Positions 1 through 8,679 are shown, counted from the stretch's first letter. The stretch: 64,000 bases of DNA from Actinospica robiniae DSM 44927 (GCF_000504285.1 NZ_KI632511.1:9716154-9780153); one strand, 5' to 3'. Notes: generated by a model from the letters alone, not told the origin. Translations and numbers: made by a program.

Positions 1-565
1 CGGCCAGCTGCGGGAACCGTTCGCGCAGCGCCGCCGCGGTCCGCTGCACGTCGTCCACGGCCAGGGTGGTCTGGGAGAGCCAGACCAGCTTGTCCGACTC
101 TCCCACCTTCACCTCCGCGACGGCCTGCGGCCCGTCGACGATCCGGATCGCGTCCTCGGGCACCTCGCCCCGGGTGCCCACCACCTCCTCGTGCTCCTCG
201 TGTCCGATCAACGCGATGGTGTAGCCGTCGCGGGCGTAGCGCAGGGCCTCGGCGTGCACCTTGGCCACCAGCGGACACGTCGCGTCGTACACGTCCAGGC
301 CGAGCTCCTCGGCCCGGACGCGCACCTCGGGGGAGACGCCGTGGGCGGAGAAGACGGCCACCGACCCGGGCGGGACCTGCTCCACCTCGTCCACGAACAC
401 CGCGCCGCGCCGGGTCAGATCCGCCACCACGTGGACGTTGTGCACGATCTGCCGGCGGACGTAGACCGGCGGCCCGAGCCGCTGGAGCAGCGCCTCCACG
501 ATCTCCACCGCCCGGTCCACCCCGGCGCAGAAGCCTCGCGGCGCGGCCAGCAGCACCCTGCCCAT
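1..565 (-). CDS. ispH: 4-hydroxy-3-methylbut-2-enyl diphosphate reductase (IspH), 3' part cut by window edge
   Basis: Last enzyme of the MEP pathway: a [4Fe-4S] protein that reduces HMBPP to IPP and DMAPP, the precursors of GPP. About 188 N-terminal residues are visible. They begin [20 protein letters not shown], which carries the first cluster cysteine, and continue with HNVHVV, SAHGVSP, DATCPLV (second cluster cysteine) and WLSQTTL, all IspH signatures. The third cysteine lies beyond the window edge. The ATG at 565 follows a GAGGGAG ribosome site. The methyltransferase gene ends 54 bases upstream on the same strand, so co-transcription is likely. That would tie isoprenoid precursor supply to the neighbouring 2-methylisoborneol genes; the operon link is inference. 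Confidence 0.93.
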   Translation of the reverse strand, partial: MGRVLLAAPRGFCAGVDRAVEIVEALLQRLGPPVYVRRQIVHNVHVVADLTRRGAVFVDEVEQVPPGSVAVFSAHGVSPEVRVRAEELGLDVYDATCPLVAKVHAEALRYARDGYTIALIGHEEHEEVVGTRGEVPEDAIRIVDGPQAVAEVKVGESDKLVWLSQTTLAVDDVQRTAAALRERFPQLA

Positions 566-619
566 CGGCGCTCCCTCGTTCTCGTCTCCCGTGCGAACCC
601 GCCGCGGACGCGGCGGTCG

Positions 620-1480
620 TCAGATCTTGTCGGCCGCGATCAGCAGGTACTGGAAGCTGCGCTCCCGGTAGCCCTCGAGGAAGGCGGCCTCGATGCCGGT
701 CGCGATCGAGGACTTCTCCCGCAGCTCCCAGTACGGGATCGTCGCGTCGGTCAGGTCGAAGACGTTCACCGGCACCAGGTTGTTCGCGGCCAGCGCGGCG
801 AAGTACCGGCTGCGCGGGTGCACCCGGCAGGTGTAGTGCGCGTCGATCGTGTTGACCGCGTCGGACTTCTCGCCGAGCGAGTCGTTGTAGCACCCGGTGA
901 TGCACACGTACCGGCCGCCGCGCGGCAGCATCCGGGAGAACTCGGCGAAGGCCTCGAACAAGTCCACGTACATCGTCGTCTCGTCGGTCCAGATGCCGCG
1001 CTTCGACCCGTCCGCGAAGCCGGAGTGCAGCATGTTGCGGAAGTAGAACGAGACCTGGTCCGACACGCCGCGTTCGGCGGCCTGCTGGGTGGCGAAGTCG
1101 ACCTGGTAGCGCGAGATCGAGATGCCGTCCACGCGGCAGCCGAAGCGCTGGTTGGCCAGGAAGCTCAGCCCGCCGCGGCCGCTGCCGGAGTCCAGCAGGC
1201 TGTCGTCCGGACCGATCGGGCCGAGGTGGTCGAGCAGCAGGTCGGCCTGGGCGTGCTCAAGCCGGTGCAGCTCCCGCAGGGTGCGTTCGTCCCGCGTCTC
1301 GGCCGGCCCCTCGAGCACCGACGGGTCGACCGCGCCCACCCCGTAGTGGTGATGGTAGAACCCGTCGATCTCGCCCAGCGCCAGGTTCACCCGGTCCGTG
1401 CGCCGGGTGTCCCACCAGTTGGCGACCGCGCGCTGGTAGTCGGTGGTCAGGACCTCGTCGCGGGCGTCGGTCATGGTCAT
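620..1480 (-). CDS. Geranyl diphosphate 2-C-methyltransferase (2-methylisoborneol pathway)
   Basis: Predicted SAM-dependent enzyme that methylates C2 of geranyl diphosphate to 2-methyl-GPP, the substrate of 2-methylisoborneol synthase. The 286-residue protein has the class I methyltransferase glycine motif LDSGSGRGG (about residues 96-104) and the family-typical N-terminal region containing YQRAVANWWD and NLALGEIDGFYHHHYG. Length fits the family (about 290). I chose the ATG at 1480 because GGAGG lies about 8 bases upstream; an in-frame extension to 1591 is arginine/proline-rich and looks non-coding. It is divergent from the encapsulin and synthase genes, whereas in the best-known streptomycetes the three genes are co-directional. 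Function is supported strongly by family and context. Confidence 0.93.
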   Translation of the reverse strand: MTMTDARDEVLTTDYQRAVANWWDTRRTDRVNLALGEIDGFYHHHYGVGAVDPSVLEGPAETRDERTLRELHRLEHAQADLLLDHLGPIGPDDSLLDSGSGRGGLSFLANQRFGCRVDGISISRYQVDFATQQAAERGVSDQVSFYFRNMLHSGFADGSKRGIWTDETTMYVDLFEAFAEFSRMLPRGGRYVCITGCYNDSLGEKSDAVNTIDAHYTCRVHPRSRYFAALAANNLVPVNVFDLTDATIPYWELREKSSIATGIEAAFLEGYRERSFQYLLIAADKI

Positions 1481-1872
1481 GTGCTGGCTCCTCCAAAGGC
1501 GCTGGGGGCTCGTTCGCGGCCGATCGGCCGGGCGGCGGGGCCGCGCGGCCGCCGGGGTCCGGCCCCGGGGGCGGCGCGCCCTGACTCCCATTCAGCGCCG
1601 CGGCGCGGCGATCGCCAAGGCGGACCGGGCCGCGGATGTGTCGCGCTTGCCCGTCCCCGCGCCGGCGCCCCGGCCCAGGTCGCGGCCGCGGATCCGGCCC
1701 CGGCGCACGGTGCGCGGGCACCGGACGGCGCGGTGAAGCGCGACAGGTCCGGCCGCGCGCCGACCTTGTCGAAAGCGGCCCGCGGCGGCGGAAATGAAGA
1801 GGTAGCCCGACGGATCCCTGCAACCTGGCGCCCCGAGCGGAGCGCCGAGCGTGAGAAGAGACGGAGACGAGC
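1481..1872. promoter_or_regulatory. Divergent control region between methyltransferase and encapsulin genes
   Basis: These 392 bases hold no convincing gene. The region must carry promoters for both directions. The part just before the encapsulin gene (about 1780-1872) is less GC-biased and contains a purine-rich stretch, the string cctgcaacctgg and a small stem, GGCGC pairing with GCGCC around 1829-1848, before the GGAG ribosome site at about 1863. This could be a structured leader, but no known riboswitch class could be assigned by eye. Confidence 0.45.
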
Positions 1873-3318
1873 ATGCCGAGCACCGACGAGACCACGGCAC
1901 CGAGCGCGGCCGAGCAGCCCGCGCCGGAACGGGCCGCCAGCAGCCTGAGCACCCAGGCCGCGCGGAATCTGGCCACCACCACCAAGACCGTCCCGCAGAT
2001 GCAGGGGATCAGCTCCCGCTGGCTGCTGCGCAAGCTCCCGTGGGTGAACGTCTCCGGCGGCACCTACCGGGTCAACCGGCGGCTGACCGTCAGCGTCGGG
2101 CGGGGCCGGGTCGCGTTCGAGCAGAACGGCGCCGACGACGTGCGCATCATCCCGCAGACCCTGCGCGAGCTGCCCACCCTGCGCGGCTTCCCCGACGACG
2201 ACCTGCTCACCGCGCTGGCCGCGGCCTTCCGCCCGCGCGAGTTCCGGGCCGGGGACGTGCTGGCCCAAGAGGGCGCGCCGGTCGAGGAGATGTACATCAT
2301 CGCGCACGGCCGGGTGCAGCTGATCGGCACCGGCCACTACGGCTCGCCCACCGTCGTGGGCATCGTCGCGGACGGCCACACCCTCGGCGACCAGACGCAC
2401 GCGCGTTCGGACGCGCGCTGGGAGCACACGGTCAAGGCCGCGACCGGCGGCACGGTCATGGTCATCGCGCGCGCCGACTTCCAGCGGCTGCTCGAGAACT
2501 CGGCCGCGCTGCAGGCGCACTTCGCCGCCTACCTCGACAACGCGCGTAAGCCGCAGGACAACAAGGGCCAGGCCAGCATCGAGATGAGCGCCGGCCACCA
2601 CGGCGAGGAGCAGCTGCCCGGCGCCTTCGTCGACTACGACCTCAGCCCGCGCGAGTACGACCTCAGCCTCACCCAGACCGTGCTGCGGGTGCACTCGCGC
2701 GTCGCAGACCTCTACAACGAGCCGATGAACCAGACCGAGCAGCAGCTGCGGCTGACCGTGGAGGCGATCCGGGAGCGGCAGGAGTGGGAGCTGGTCAACA
2801 ACCGCGAGTTCGGCCTGCTGCACAACACCGACTACGACCAGCGCATCCCCACCCACTCCGGCCCGCCGACGCCGGACGACCTGGACAACCTGCTGAGCAT
2901 GCGCCGCTCCACGAAGCTGTTCCTGGCCCACCCCAAGGCGATCGCGGCGTTCTACCGCGAGTGCAACCGCCGCGGCATCTACCCGAGCGCGGTCGAGGTC
3001 GACGGCCACAGCGTGCCGGCCTGGCGCGGCGTGCCGATCTACCCGTGCGGGAAGATCCCGATCTCGGACGTGCGCACCAGCTCCATCATCGCGCTGCGCA
3101 CCGGCGAGGACGAGCAGGGCGTGGTCGGCCTGCACCAGGTCGGGCTGCCGGACGAGTTCCAGCCGGGCCTGAACGTGCGGTTCATGGGCATCGACGAGAA
3201 GGCGATCATCTCCTACCTGGTCACCGCGTACTACTCGACCGCGATCCTGGTGCCGGACGCGATCGGCGTGCTCGAGGACGTCGAGGTGTCGGTGCCGAGC
3301 CAGTCGGCCGCCGGATAG
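1873..3318 (+). CDS. Family 2B encapsulin shell protein with cyclic-nucleotide-binding-like domain (EshA-like)
   Basis: Shell protomer of a protein nanocompartment of the HK97 fold, expected to assemble around the neighbouring terpene cyclase. The 481-residue protein has a low-complexity N-terminal arm (1-40), first HK97-fold segment (about 41-102, [20 protein letters not shown]), an inserted CRP-like cNMP-binding beta-barrel (about 103-221, with [13 protein letters not shown] and [15 protein letters not shown]) and the remaining HK97 segments (about 255-475, with [20 protein letters not shown] and the P-domain-like [12 protein letters not shown]). There is no helix-turn-helix, so it is not a CRP-type regulator even though it is often annotated as one. 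The start follows GGAG at 7 bases. The stop lies 10 bases before the synthase gene, implying translational coupling. Confidence 0.93.
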   Translation: MPSTDETTAPSAAEQPAPERAASSLSTQAARNLATTTKTVPQMQGISSRWLLRKLPWVNVSGGTYRVNRRLTVSVGRGRVAFEQNGADDVRIIPQTLRELPTLRGFPDDDLLTALAAAFRPREFRAGDVLAQEGAPVEEMYIIAHGRVQLIGTGHYGSPTVVGIVADGHTLGDQTHARSDARWEHTVKAATGGTVMVIARADFQRLLENSAALQAHFAAYLDNARKPQDNKGQASIEMSAGHHGEEQLPGAFVDYDLSPREYDLSLTQTVLRVHSRVADLYNEPMNQTEQQLRLTVEAIRERQEWELVNNREFGLLHNTDYDQRIPTHSGPPTPDDLDNLLSMRRSTKLFLAHPKAIAAFYRECNRRGIYPSAVEVDGHSVPAWRGVPIYPCGKIPISDVRTSSIIALRTGEDEQGVVGLHQVGLPDEFQPGLNVRFMGIDEKAIISYLVTAYYSTAILVPDAIGVLEDVEVSVPSQSAAG

Positions 3319-3328
3319 GGGAAGCGCG

Positions 3329-4441
3329 ATGACCGACTACCAGAGCACTGCGTCGCGCCTGCTGACCGGGCCCACGGGCCTGGGCACGGCGATGCTGCGG
3401 ATGCGGCCGGCCGCGCCGGCGGCGCCGCCCGAAGCGGCCGCGGAGCCCGCGACGCCACCGCACTCGGAACAGAAGGCTGATACCGAAGGCTCCGGCCTGC
3501 ACGTCCCGGCGCTCTACTGCCCGGACGCCGAGCGCGACGATCTCGCGCTCGGCGAGCTGGTCAACGAGCGGCTGGTCGAGTGGGCGGCCGAGATCGGCAT
3601 CTTCGAGGGCCGGCTCGAACGGCTGCGCACGCACAACTTCGGCCGGCTGTTCATGCTCGCGCACCCCCGCTGCGACGACCCGGACCGGCTGCTGATCGCA
3701 GCGCGCTGCGGTCTCGCCGAGTGGGCGGTGGACGACCACTGGGTGGACGAGGGCGAGAACACCGACCCCTCCCTGCTCGCGCCCCGGCTGGCGATGGCCC
3801 AAGCCGTGGTCGACCCGGTGCGGCTGCCGCCGCGGTACATGGGCCGGTTCGAGGAGGTCGTCGCGCAGGAGCCGGTGCTGCGCGCCTTCCGCTCCTGCCT
3901 CGACCACCTCGCCGAGATCGCCTCGGCCACCCAGGTGGCCCGGCTGCGGCACGAGCTCGCCTGCATGTTCGTGGGCTACGGCCAGGAGGCGTGGTGGCGC
4001 TCGAGCGGCCGCCGGCCCGCCGTCTGGGAGTACCTGCTGCACCGCTACGAGAACGCGTTCTACCCCTGCATGGTGCTGATCGATCCGGTCGACGGATACG
4101 AACTGCCCGTGCACGAGTTCGCCGACGCCCGGGTGCGCCGGGTCTACCTGTACGCCGGCGTCGCGAACGTGCTGCTCAACGACCTCTACTCGATGCACAA
4201 GGAGGACCCGACCGACACCAACCTGCCGACGGTGATCGCGGCCGAGGAGAACTGCTCGCTGCAGGACGCGATCTACCGCGCCGCGCAGATCCACGACGAG
4301 ATGATGCACACCATCGAGGCCGAGTGCGCCGCGCTGGCCGCCCTCGGCTCGCCGCAGCTGCGCCGCTATGTCAAAGGTCTGTGGAACTGGATGGGGGGCA
4401 GCAAGCACTGGCACGCCACCAGCCCGCGCTACAACGGCTGA
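3329..4441 (+). CDS. 2-methylisoborneol synthase (encapsulin cargo terpene cyclase)
   Basis: Class I terpene synthase that cyclises 2-methyl-GPP to the earthy odorant 2-methylisoborneol. In the 370 residues, the aspartate-rich metal motif is DDHWVDE (135-141) and the NSE motif is NDLYSMHKE (284-292, with N284, S288 and E292). The alpha-helical core starts near residue 58. Residues 1-57 are an Ala/Pro-rich, probably disordered tail containing a conserved-looking LLTGPTGLGTAMLR block (11-24). In characterised family 2B systems such a tail targets the enzyme into the encapsulin shell; assigning this role to the block here is inference. It directly follows the shell gene, and a GC hairpin lies 33 bases after its stop. 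Confidence 0.95.
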   Translation: MTDYQSTASRLLTGPTGLGTAMLRMRPAAPAAPPEAAAEPATPPHSEQKADTEGSGLHVPALYCPDAERDDLALGELVNERLVEWAAEIGIFEGRLERLRTHNFGRLFMLAHPRCDDPDRLLIAARCGLAEWAVDDHWVDEGENTDPSLLAPRLAMAQAVVDPVRLPPRYMGRFEEVVAQEPVLRAFRSCLDHLAEIASATQVARLRHELACMFVGYGQEAWWRSSGRRPAVWEYLLHRYENAFYPCMVLIDPVDGYELPVHEFADARVRRVYLYAGVANVLLNDLYSMHKEDPTDTNLPTVIAAEENCSLQDAIYRAAQIHDEMMHTIEAECAALAALGSPQLRRYVKGLWNWMGGSKHWHATSPRYNG

Positions 4442-4473
4442 GCGGCGGGGGCCGGGCGGCTGAGCGGGACGAC

Positions 4474-4502
4474 GGGCGCGCGGGCAGATCGCCGGCGCGC
4501 CC
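4474..4502 (+). terminator. Hairpin after the 2-methylisoborneol synthase gene
   Basis: Arms GGGCGCGC (4474-4481) and GCGCGCCC (4495-4502) are perfect complements, with a further 3 bp inside. There is no T-run, as is common for actinobacterial terminators. It lies 33 bases downstream of the synthase stop. Confidence 0.5.
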
Positions 4503-4634
4503 GCCCCCGCCCCGCGCGGGCCGCCCCGTTAGGGTGAACCGCGCGGCCAGGGCGTAGCGTCCGGAGCCGGGCGCGGGCAACAGCTCCCCGTGGGATCTGC
4601 CGTCCCGTACCCGGCGCCCTTTCGGGAGTATCGC

Positions 4635-5990
4635 GTGCGCACCGCCAATTCCTCGCTGCAGCAGCTGCTCGGCGAGGCGAACTGGACCCAGGACCTGCTG
4701 GCCCGGCAGGTCAACGCCCTGGCCCGAGAAGTCGGCCTGACCATCCGGCTGGACCGCCGGACGGTGAGCCACTGGCTGGCCGGCCGCAAACCCCGGGCCC
4801 CGCTGCCGGATCTGATCGCCGAGGCGTTCTCGCGCCGGCTCGACCGCCCGCTGACCGCGGTCGGCATCGGCCTGGCCGACCCCGACGACATCGAGCCCTG
4901 CGACCGGGTGACGCAGGACCCGATCGAAGCGCTGCGTCAGCTCTCGAAGTTGACCGAGGCCGGCCGCGAATCAGAACTCAGCGGCGCCTACAGCCTGGCC
5001 GAGCTGGCCGTCCCCGGCTGGCCGGCCGCGGACCGCGTCCCGGCGCCGGCACAGGCGCGCACGGCGTCGGGCGAGCGCATCGAACCGGCCCACGTCGCCG
5101 CCGCCGAGGCCATGGCCGGCCTGTTCGCCGACGCCGACAACGTCTTCGGCGGCGGCCACGCCCGCGTCGCCCTCGGCCGCTACCTGGCCTACGACATCGC
5201 CCCGCGGCTCTACGCCCCCGGCCCGAGGCGTATCAGGGAACGCATGCTGTCGGCAGCCACCGAGCTCACCCATCTCTGTGGCCTGATGTGTTTCGACGAC
5301 GAGCAGCACGCGCTGGCTCAGCGCTACTACCTCCTCGCGCTCAAGCTGGCCGTGCAGAACGAGAATCCGGCCGAGTACGCGGCGATCCTCGGCTCGATGT
5401 CGGCCCAGGCACACGTCCTCGGCCACCACGGCCAAGCGCTGCGCCTGGCCCGCGCGTCCGTCGACAGCGTCGAAGGCCGGGCGTTGCCGGACAGCCGCCG
5501 CGCCGGACTGCACGGCCAACTCGCCGTGGCCGCAGCCGCCGGCGGCGACCGCCCCGCCGCCTTCGCAGCCCTCGAACGCGCCGACGTCCTGCTCCGCACC
5601 GGCCGCGCACCCTCCTGCCCCGCCGCCACCCCCTTCGCCGCCTACCACCCCGCCGCCCACGCCCACCACGCCGCCGCCGTCCACACCCTCCTCGGCGACC
5701 TCCCCGTCGGCATCAAGATGCTGTCGGAATCCATCCGCCGCCGCCCCGCCAACGAGCGCCGCACCCGGGCCATCGCCCACGCCGTCCTCGCCGGCATGCA
5801 CCTCGACCAAGGCCACCTCGACGAATCCCTCGCCGCCTGCCACGCCTTCATCGACGACTACCGCCAACTCCGCTCCGCCCGCGCCCACACCGCCCTGCGC
5901 ACCCTCCAAGCCCGCCTCCGCCCCCACTCCGCCCACCACAGCACCAGGCAGCTCCTCGCTCGTGCCTGCGACGCGCTCTCTTCGGCCTAG
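4635..5990 (+). CDS. Helix-turn-helix regulator with C-terminal TPR-like repeats
   Basis: A typical actinomycete regulator: an N-terminal XRE-like DNA-binding region (about residues 3-60, with WTQDLLARQVNALAREVG and RRTVSHWLAGRKPRA) followed by alanine-rich helical repeats of tetratricopeptide type to the C terminus (about 451 residues in all). Such proteins are often orphan regulators of development or secondary metabolism; ligand and targets cannot be deduced. The GTG start at 4635 is preferred because GGGAG precedes it by 6 bases; an in-frame ATG at 4590 gives 15 extra residues without a clear ribosome site. It lies downstream of the 2-methylisoborneol operon in the same direction, but a hairpin separates them, so a role in that pathway is only possible. 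Confidence 0.75.
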   Translation: MRTANSSLQQLLGEANWTQDLLARQVNALAREVGLTIRLDRRTVSHWLAGRKPRAPLPDLIAEAFSRRLDRPLTAVGIGLADPDDIEPCDRVTQDPIEALRQLSKLTEAGRESELSGAYSLAELAVPGWPAADRVPAPAQARTASGERIEPAHVAAAEAMAGLFADADNVFGGGHARVALGRYLAYDIAPRLYAPGPRRIRERMLSAATELTHLCGLMCFDDEQHALAQRYYLLALKLAVQNENPAEYAAILGSMSAQAHVLGHHGQALRLARASVDSVEGRALPDSRRAGLHGQLAVAAAAGGDRPAAFAALERADVLLRTGRAPSCPAATPFAAYHPAAHAHHAAAVHTLLGDLPVGIKMLSESIRRRPANERRTRAIAHAVLAGMHLDQGHLDESLAACHAFIDDYRQLRSARAHTALRTLQARLRPHSAHHSTRQLLARACDALSSA

Positions 5991-6029
5991 CACTCCGCTT
6001 CGCTCCGTGCGAGGCCTGCGCGAGCGCAC

Positions 6030-6048
6030 GGCACGACTGTGCCTTTTT
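6030..6048 (+). terminator. Rho-independent terminator after the HTH/TPR regulator
   Basis: GGCAC (6030-6034), loop gact, GTGCC (6039-6043) then TTTTT (6044-6048). This is a classical short stem plus T-tract, 40 bases past the stop codon, and is unusually textbook for this GC-rich sequence. Confidence 0.75.
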
Positions 6049-6331
6049 CGGGGCACGGCCCCGATCCCCACGCCGGGGCTCCGCCCCGGACCCCGCGCGT
6101 GACTCATACAGGGCCGGGACCGCTCGGCGGCGCGCGAACCGGCGGTGGCGGGTCGACGGCGGCTCTACCGACCTGACGGTCGTCGGAGCAAGGCGCTACG
6201 CGGCCCTCGCAAGCTCGGGGACTCAAGCCATTGACGCGTCGCTTGGCGAGGGGTGGAGGTGGTTCGGCTCGTTGCGTACGGATCGATCTGTATGCATCCG
6301 TTTTGTCGGTGCCGGAGGATATACTCCGGTT
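6049..6331. other. Intergenic stretch with a GC hairpin
   Basis: No gene is seen. A perfect 7-bp stem, CCGGGGC / GCCCCGG with loop TCC, spans 6073-6089; hairpins of this ggggctccgcccc type are common intergenic elements in streptomycetes. The last 60 bases are less GC-rich and lead to the GGAGGA site of the next gene. Confidence 0.5.
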
Positions 6332-6964
6332 ATGATTCACCCCCGCGTGGCCGTGTTGACAGAAATCCTTCTGCCGCCTCCGGTCGACCTCGTGGGGGTC
6401 TACCGGGTCCAGGTGCCGCCGCCGCTGCCCGATTCGGGGGGAGATCGCTTCGACTGGGACGAGATCGCGGAACGCACGGGGTGGCGTTACCCCGCCGACT
6501 ATCGATCTTTCCTCGAAACCTACGGCGCAGGAGGCACAATCGGCACCATTGGCATCGAAGAGACGCCTCCACCCCTCGGGGTCGAGTACCGCGTGGACCG
6601 CAGTGACGTCTACCCTCCGGCGAACGGACTTCGCAGATGGGCTGCGGATGACGCGGGAGACGACTTCTTTTGGCGCTGCGCCGACCCGGATCCGGACAAT
6701 TGGACAGTGGCCGTATGCACCCGCGATCCGCGAGATGGGCAGAACTGGTTCGATTATCCGGTGGGGATGGTCGACTTCCTGATCGGCCTGCTTGCCGGCA
6801 CGCTCGATGTCCCGCTCGGTGTCAGTCTCCGGCGTAAGGGGCCGGATGCCGCGTACGTATTCGAGAGCTGGCGGGTACTCGATCTCCAAGTTCGTGCCGA
6901 GTACCCCGACTACCGAGGCGCCTGGGCGCTCCCGGAACTGCCCGACCGCTGGTATGAAGCGTGA
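6332..6964 (+). CDS. SMI1/KNR4 (SUKH) family protein
   Basis: The 210-residue protein has the SUKH-fold core: a W-Y-P-x-D-Y-R-x-F-L-x-x-Y-G-x-G block (WRYPADYRSFLETYGAGG, about residues 50-67) and a later acidic C-terminal half with YPVGMVDFLIGLLAG. Family members serve as immunity proteins against polymorphic toxins or as general protein-interaction modules. No toxin gene is adjacent, so an immunity role is unproven. The ATG at 6332 follows GGAGGAT by 11 bases. Base composition in the first half is lower in GC than in its neighbours, hinting at recent acquisition. Its stop overlaps the next gene by 4 bases (GTGA), so the two are translationally coupled. Confidence 0.75.
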   Translation: MIHPRVAVLTEILLPPPVDLVGVYRVQVPPPLPDSGGDRFDWDEIAERTGWRYPADYRSFLETYGAGGTIGTIGIEETPPPLGVEYRVDRSDVYPPANGLRRWAADDAGDDFFWRCADPDPDNWTVAVCTRDPRDGQNWFDYPVGMVDFLIGLLAGTLDVPLGVSLRRKGPDAAYVFESWRVLDLQVRAEYPDYRGAWALPELPDRWYEA

Positions 6965-7911
6965 CGGGAACTTCCGAGGAGCGGCTCGCTGCGGTGCGGG
7001 CTTATGTCTCGGCGGCGATGGGCGTGGGCTCGGAAGTCATCAAGGGGGTGACTCCAATTGAGGGTGGCAATCGGCATTGGGTGTACCGCCTGTCTTTGGG
7101 CGAGCGGGATGTCGTGGCCAGGGTCTCGTACGGCGGGGATGCTTCGGAGGTTGCTCATGCTGAGCACGAGGCTGCGGTGCTGGCGGTGGTCGGGGGTGTC
7201 GCAGGGCCCGAGCTCTATGACTTCCGGGTTCGCAGTCCTTGGTTCGACACGCCGGCGATGTGCATGCAGTTCGTGCCGGGGCGGCAGGCGGAGCTGGCGA
7301 CGTGTGGGCTGCCGCGGATCCGGGAGTTGGGCGGGCTCGTGGCTTGGGTTCATGGGCGGCCGGTTTCGGGGCTCGGGGAGGCGAGTTCCGTTGCGGTGTA
7401 TGCCGATGAGCGGCTTCGGGGGATCTCGGCGAAGCTCGCGTGGGTTCGCGATCCGTTGCCTCGGGCGCTGCAGGAGCGGTTGCGCCGCGCCGCGGGCTCG
7501 GTGGGGGAGGCGCGCTTCGATGCCGGTGGCGGGCTTTCGCTGCTGCACGGGGACATCGGTCCGGGGAACGTGCTGTGGGGCGGCGGGCCTTTCCTGATCG
7601 ACTGGGAGTACGCGCGGCTCGGGGATCCCGCCGACGAGGTGGCGTACGCGTTTGATCAGAACGGGTTGGCGCCTGAGCAGCGGGAGGCTTTCTGGGACGG
7701 GTACGGGGAGGCAGCTGGCGGCGGTGTTCGTCGGCTTGTCGAACGTGCGGCGTGGTGGGAGCCGGTCACGTTGCTGGGGTCGACGCTCTGGTGGGTGGAG
7801 CGGTGGGTGCGGCGCACCGAGCAGCCGGGCGACCCGGGGGTGCCGCGCGAGGCGGAGTTCTACCTGGGGCATGTCTGCCGGCGCCTGGATCGGCTGGCGC
7901 ATCTGGTCTAG
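6961..7911 (+). CDS. Aminoglycoside phosphotransferase / choline kinase-like protein
   Basis: A kinase-like fold of 316 residues starting at GTG 6961. The catalytic loop LLHGDIGPGNVLW gives H196, D198 and N203, and the metal-binding FLIDWEYARLGDPADEVAY gives D214, as in the APH/choline-kinase superfamily. The N-lobe contains EGGNRHWVYRLSLGERDVVARVSYGG. The substrate is unknown: family members phosphorylate aminoglycosides, choline, homoserine or other small hydroxyl compounds. There is no specific evidence for antibiotic resistance. It is coupled to the preceding SUKH-family gene by a 4-base overlap and followed 9 bases later by an unknown gene, so the three probably form one transcript. Confidence 0.8.
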   Translation: MTGTSEERLAAVRAYVSAAMGVGSEVIKGVTPIEGGNRHWVYRLSLGERDVVARVSYGGDASEVAHAEHEAAVLAVVGGVAGPELYDFRVRSPWFDTPAMCMQFVPGRQAELATCGLPRIRELGGLVAWVHGRPVSGLGEASSVAVYADERLRGISAKLAWVRDPLPRALQERLRRAAGSVGEARFDAGGGLSLLHGDIGPGNVLWGGGPFLIDWEYARLGDPADEVAYAFDQNGLAPEQREAFWDGYGEAAGGGVRRLVERAAWWEPVTLLGSTLWWVERWVRRTEQPGDPGVPREAEFYLGHVCRRLDRLAHLV

Positions 7912-7920
7912 ATTTGCGGG

Positions 7921-8679
7921 ATGTTCGCACGTGGCGCTGAGTGTCCGGTCGGGGCAGGTGATCGGCAGTGGATCGAGGACGCGTTCAGCTGGCTGGCCGG
8001 GCGGCCTGAGGTCGCTCCGCCGGCGGACACGGTGTTCCTGCCGACTGCCGAGCACTTTCCGGGGCCGTTCTCGGGCGACCTGGAGCAGGTGCGGGCTCTG
8101 GTCGCCGGCACGGCGACGAGGATGGGTTTGGGGGAGCTCACGGATCTGCGCGTGGTGCCGTTCAAGCGCGGACATTCGGGGTGCCCCGGGTACCCGGGCG
8201 GGGCTTTCGGCGGCGAGAAGGAGCGGCCTTCCGTCGCGATCGATCCGGAGTTGGTGCGGCGCCCGGTCGAGTTGATCGCGACGATCGTGCACATGCTCGC
8301 CCACCTGCGGCTCGCCGACGTTCCGGCGCGGGATGACGCGCGCGAGCGGTGGTTCGCGGTCTACGCGGTGTATGCCGGCTTCGGGGTCTTCGGTGCGAAC
8401 GCGGCGGTGGAGATTCAGCAGGATCCGGGTGCCAACCCGCGTGCGGCTGTGTCCTTGGGGCTGCGGCAGGCGCGGCCGAGCCACTACTACAGCGGCTACC
8501 TGACCGAAGAGGCCCACGGGTACGCGTTGGCCTGCTTCGCGTTCCTGCGCGGCGAGTCGGCTCCGAAGTGGGCCAAGCACCTGGACACCAATCCGCGGGT
8601 CTACATGAGGCGGAGTCTGCGCTATCTCGCCTCGCACGCCTCGGAGCAGCTGCGCGCCCTGCTTCCCGTTCCGTCCTAG
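7921..8679 (+). CDS. Uncharacterised protein with an HxxxH motif
   Basis: A soluble 252-residue protein that I cannot assign to a named family. It contains HMLAH (residues 124-128) preceded by a hydrophobic helix, resembling the zinc-protease HExxH motif but with Met replacing the catalytic Glu, and a later SGYLTEEAHGYALA segment that could supply a third ligand. It may be a non-catalytic zincin-like fold; this is inference. The TAG stop lies inside the CTAG that serves as target site of the adjacent insertion element. The gene therefore appears intact rather than truncated: it ends exactly at the insertion, and the downstream CTAG copies restore the same context. Confidence 0.7.
   Translation: MFARGAECPVGAGDRQWIEDAFSWLAGRPEVAPPADTVFLPTAEHFPGPFSGDLEQVRALVAGTATRMGLGELTDLRVVPFKRGHSGCPGYPGGAFGGEKERPSVAIDPELVRRPVELIATIVHMLAHLRLADVPARDDARERWFAVYAVYAGFGVFGANAAVEIQQDPGANPRAAVSLGLRQARPSHYYSGYLTEEAHGYALACFAFLRGESAPKWAKHLDTNPRVYMRRSLRYLASHASEQLRALLPVPS

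Noticed and set aside
1873-3318. CRP/FNR-type transcription factor reading of the cNMP-domain protein
   Set aside because: There is no helix-turn-helix; the sequence around the cNMP domain matches the HK97-fold encapsulin shell and the gene precedes its cargo gene.
6961-7911. Antibiotic-resistance aminoglycoside phosphotransferase
   Set aside because: Only the general kinase-fold motifs are present; no feature identifies an aminoglycoside substrate, so a resistance call would be unsupported.
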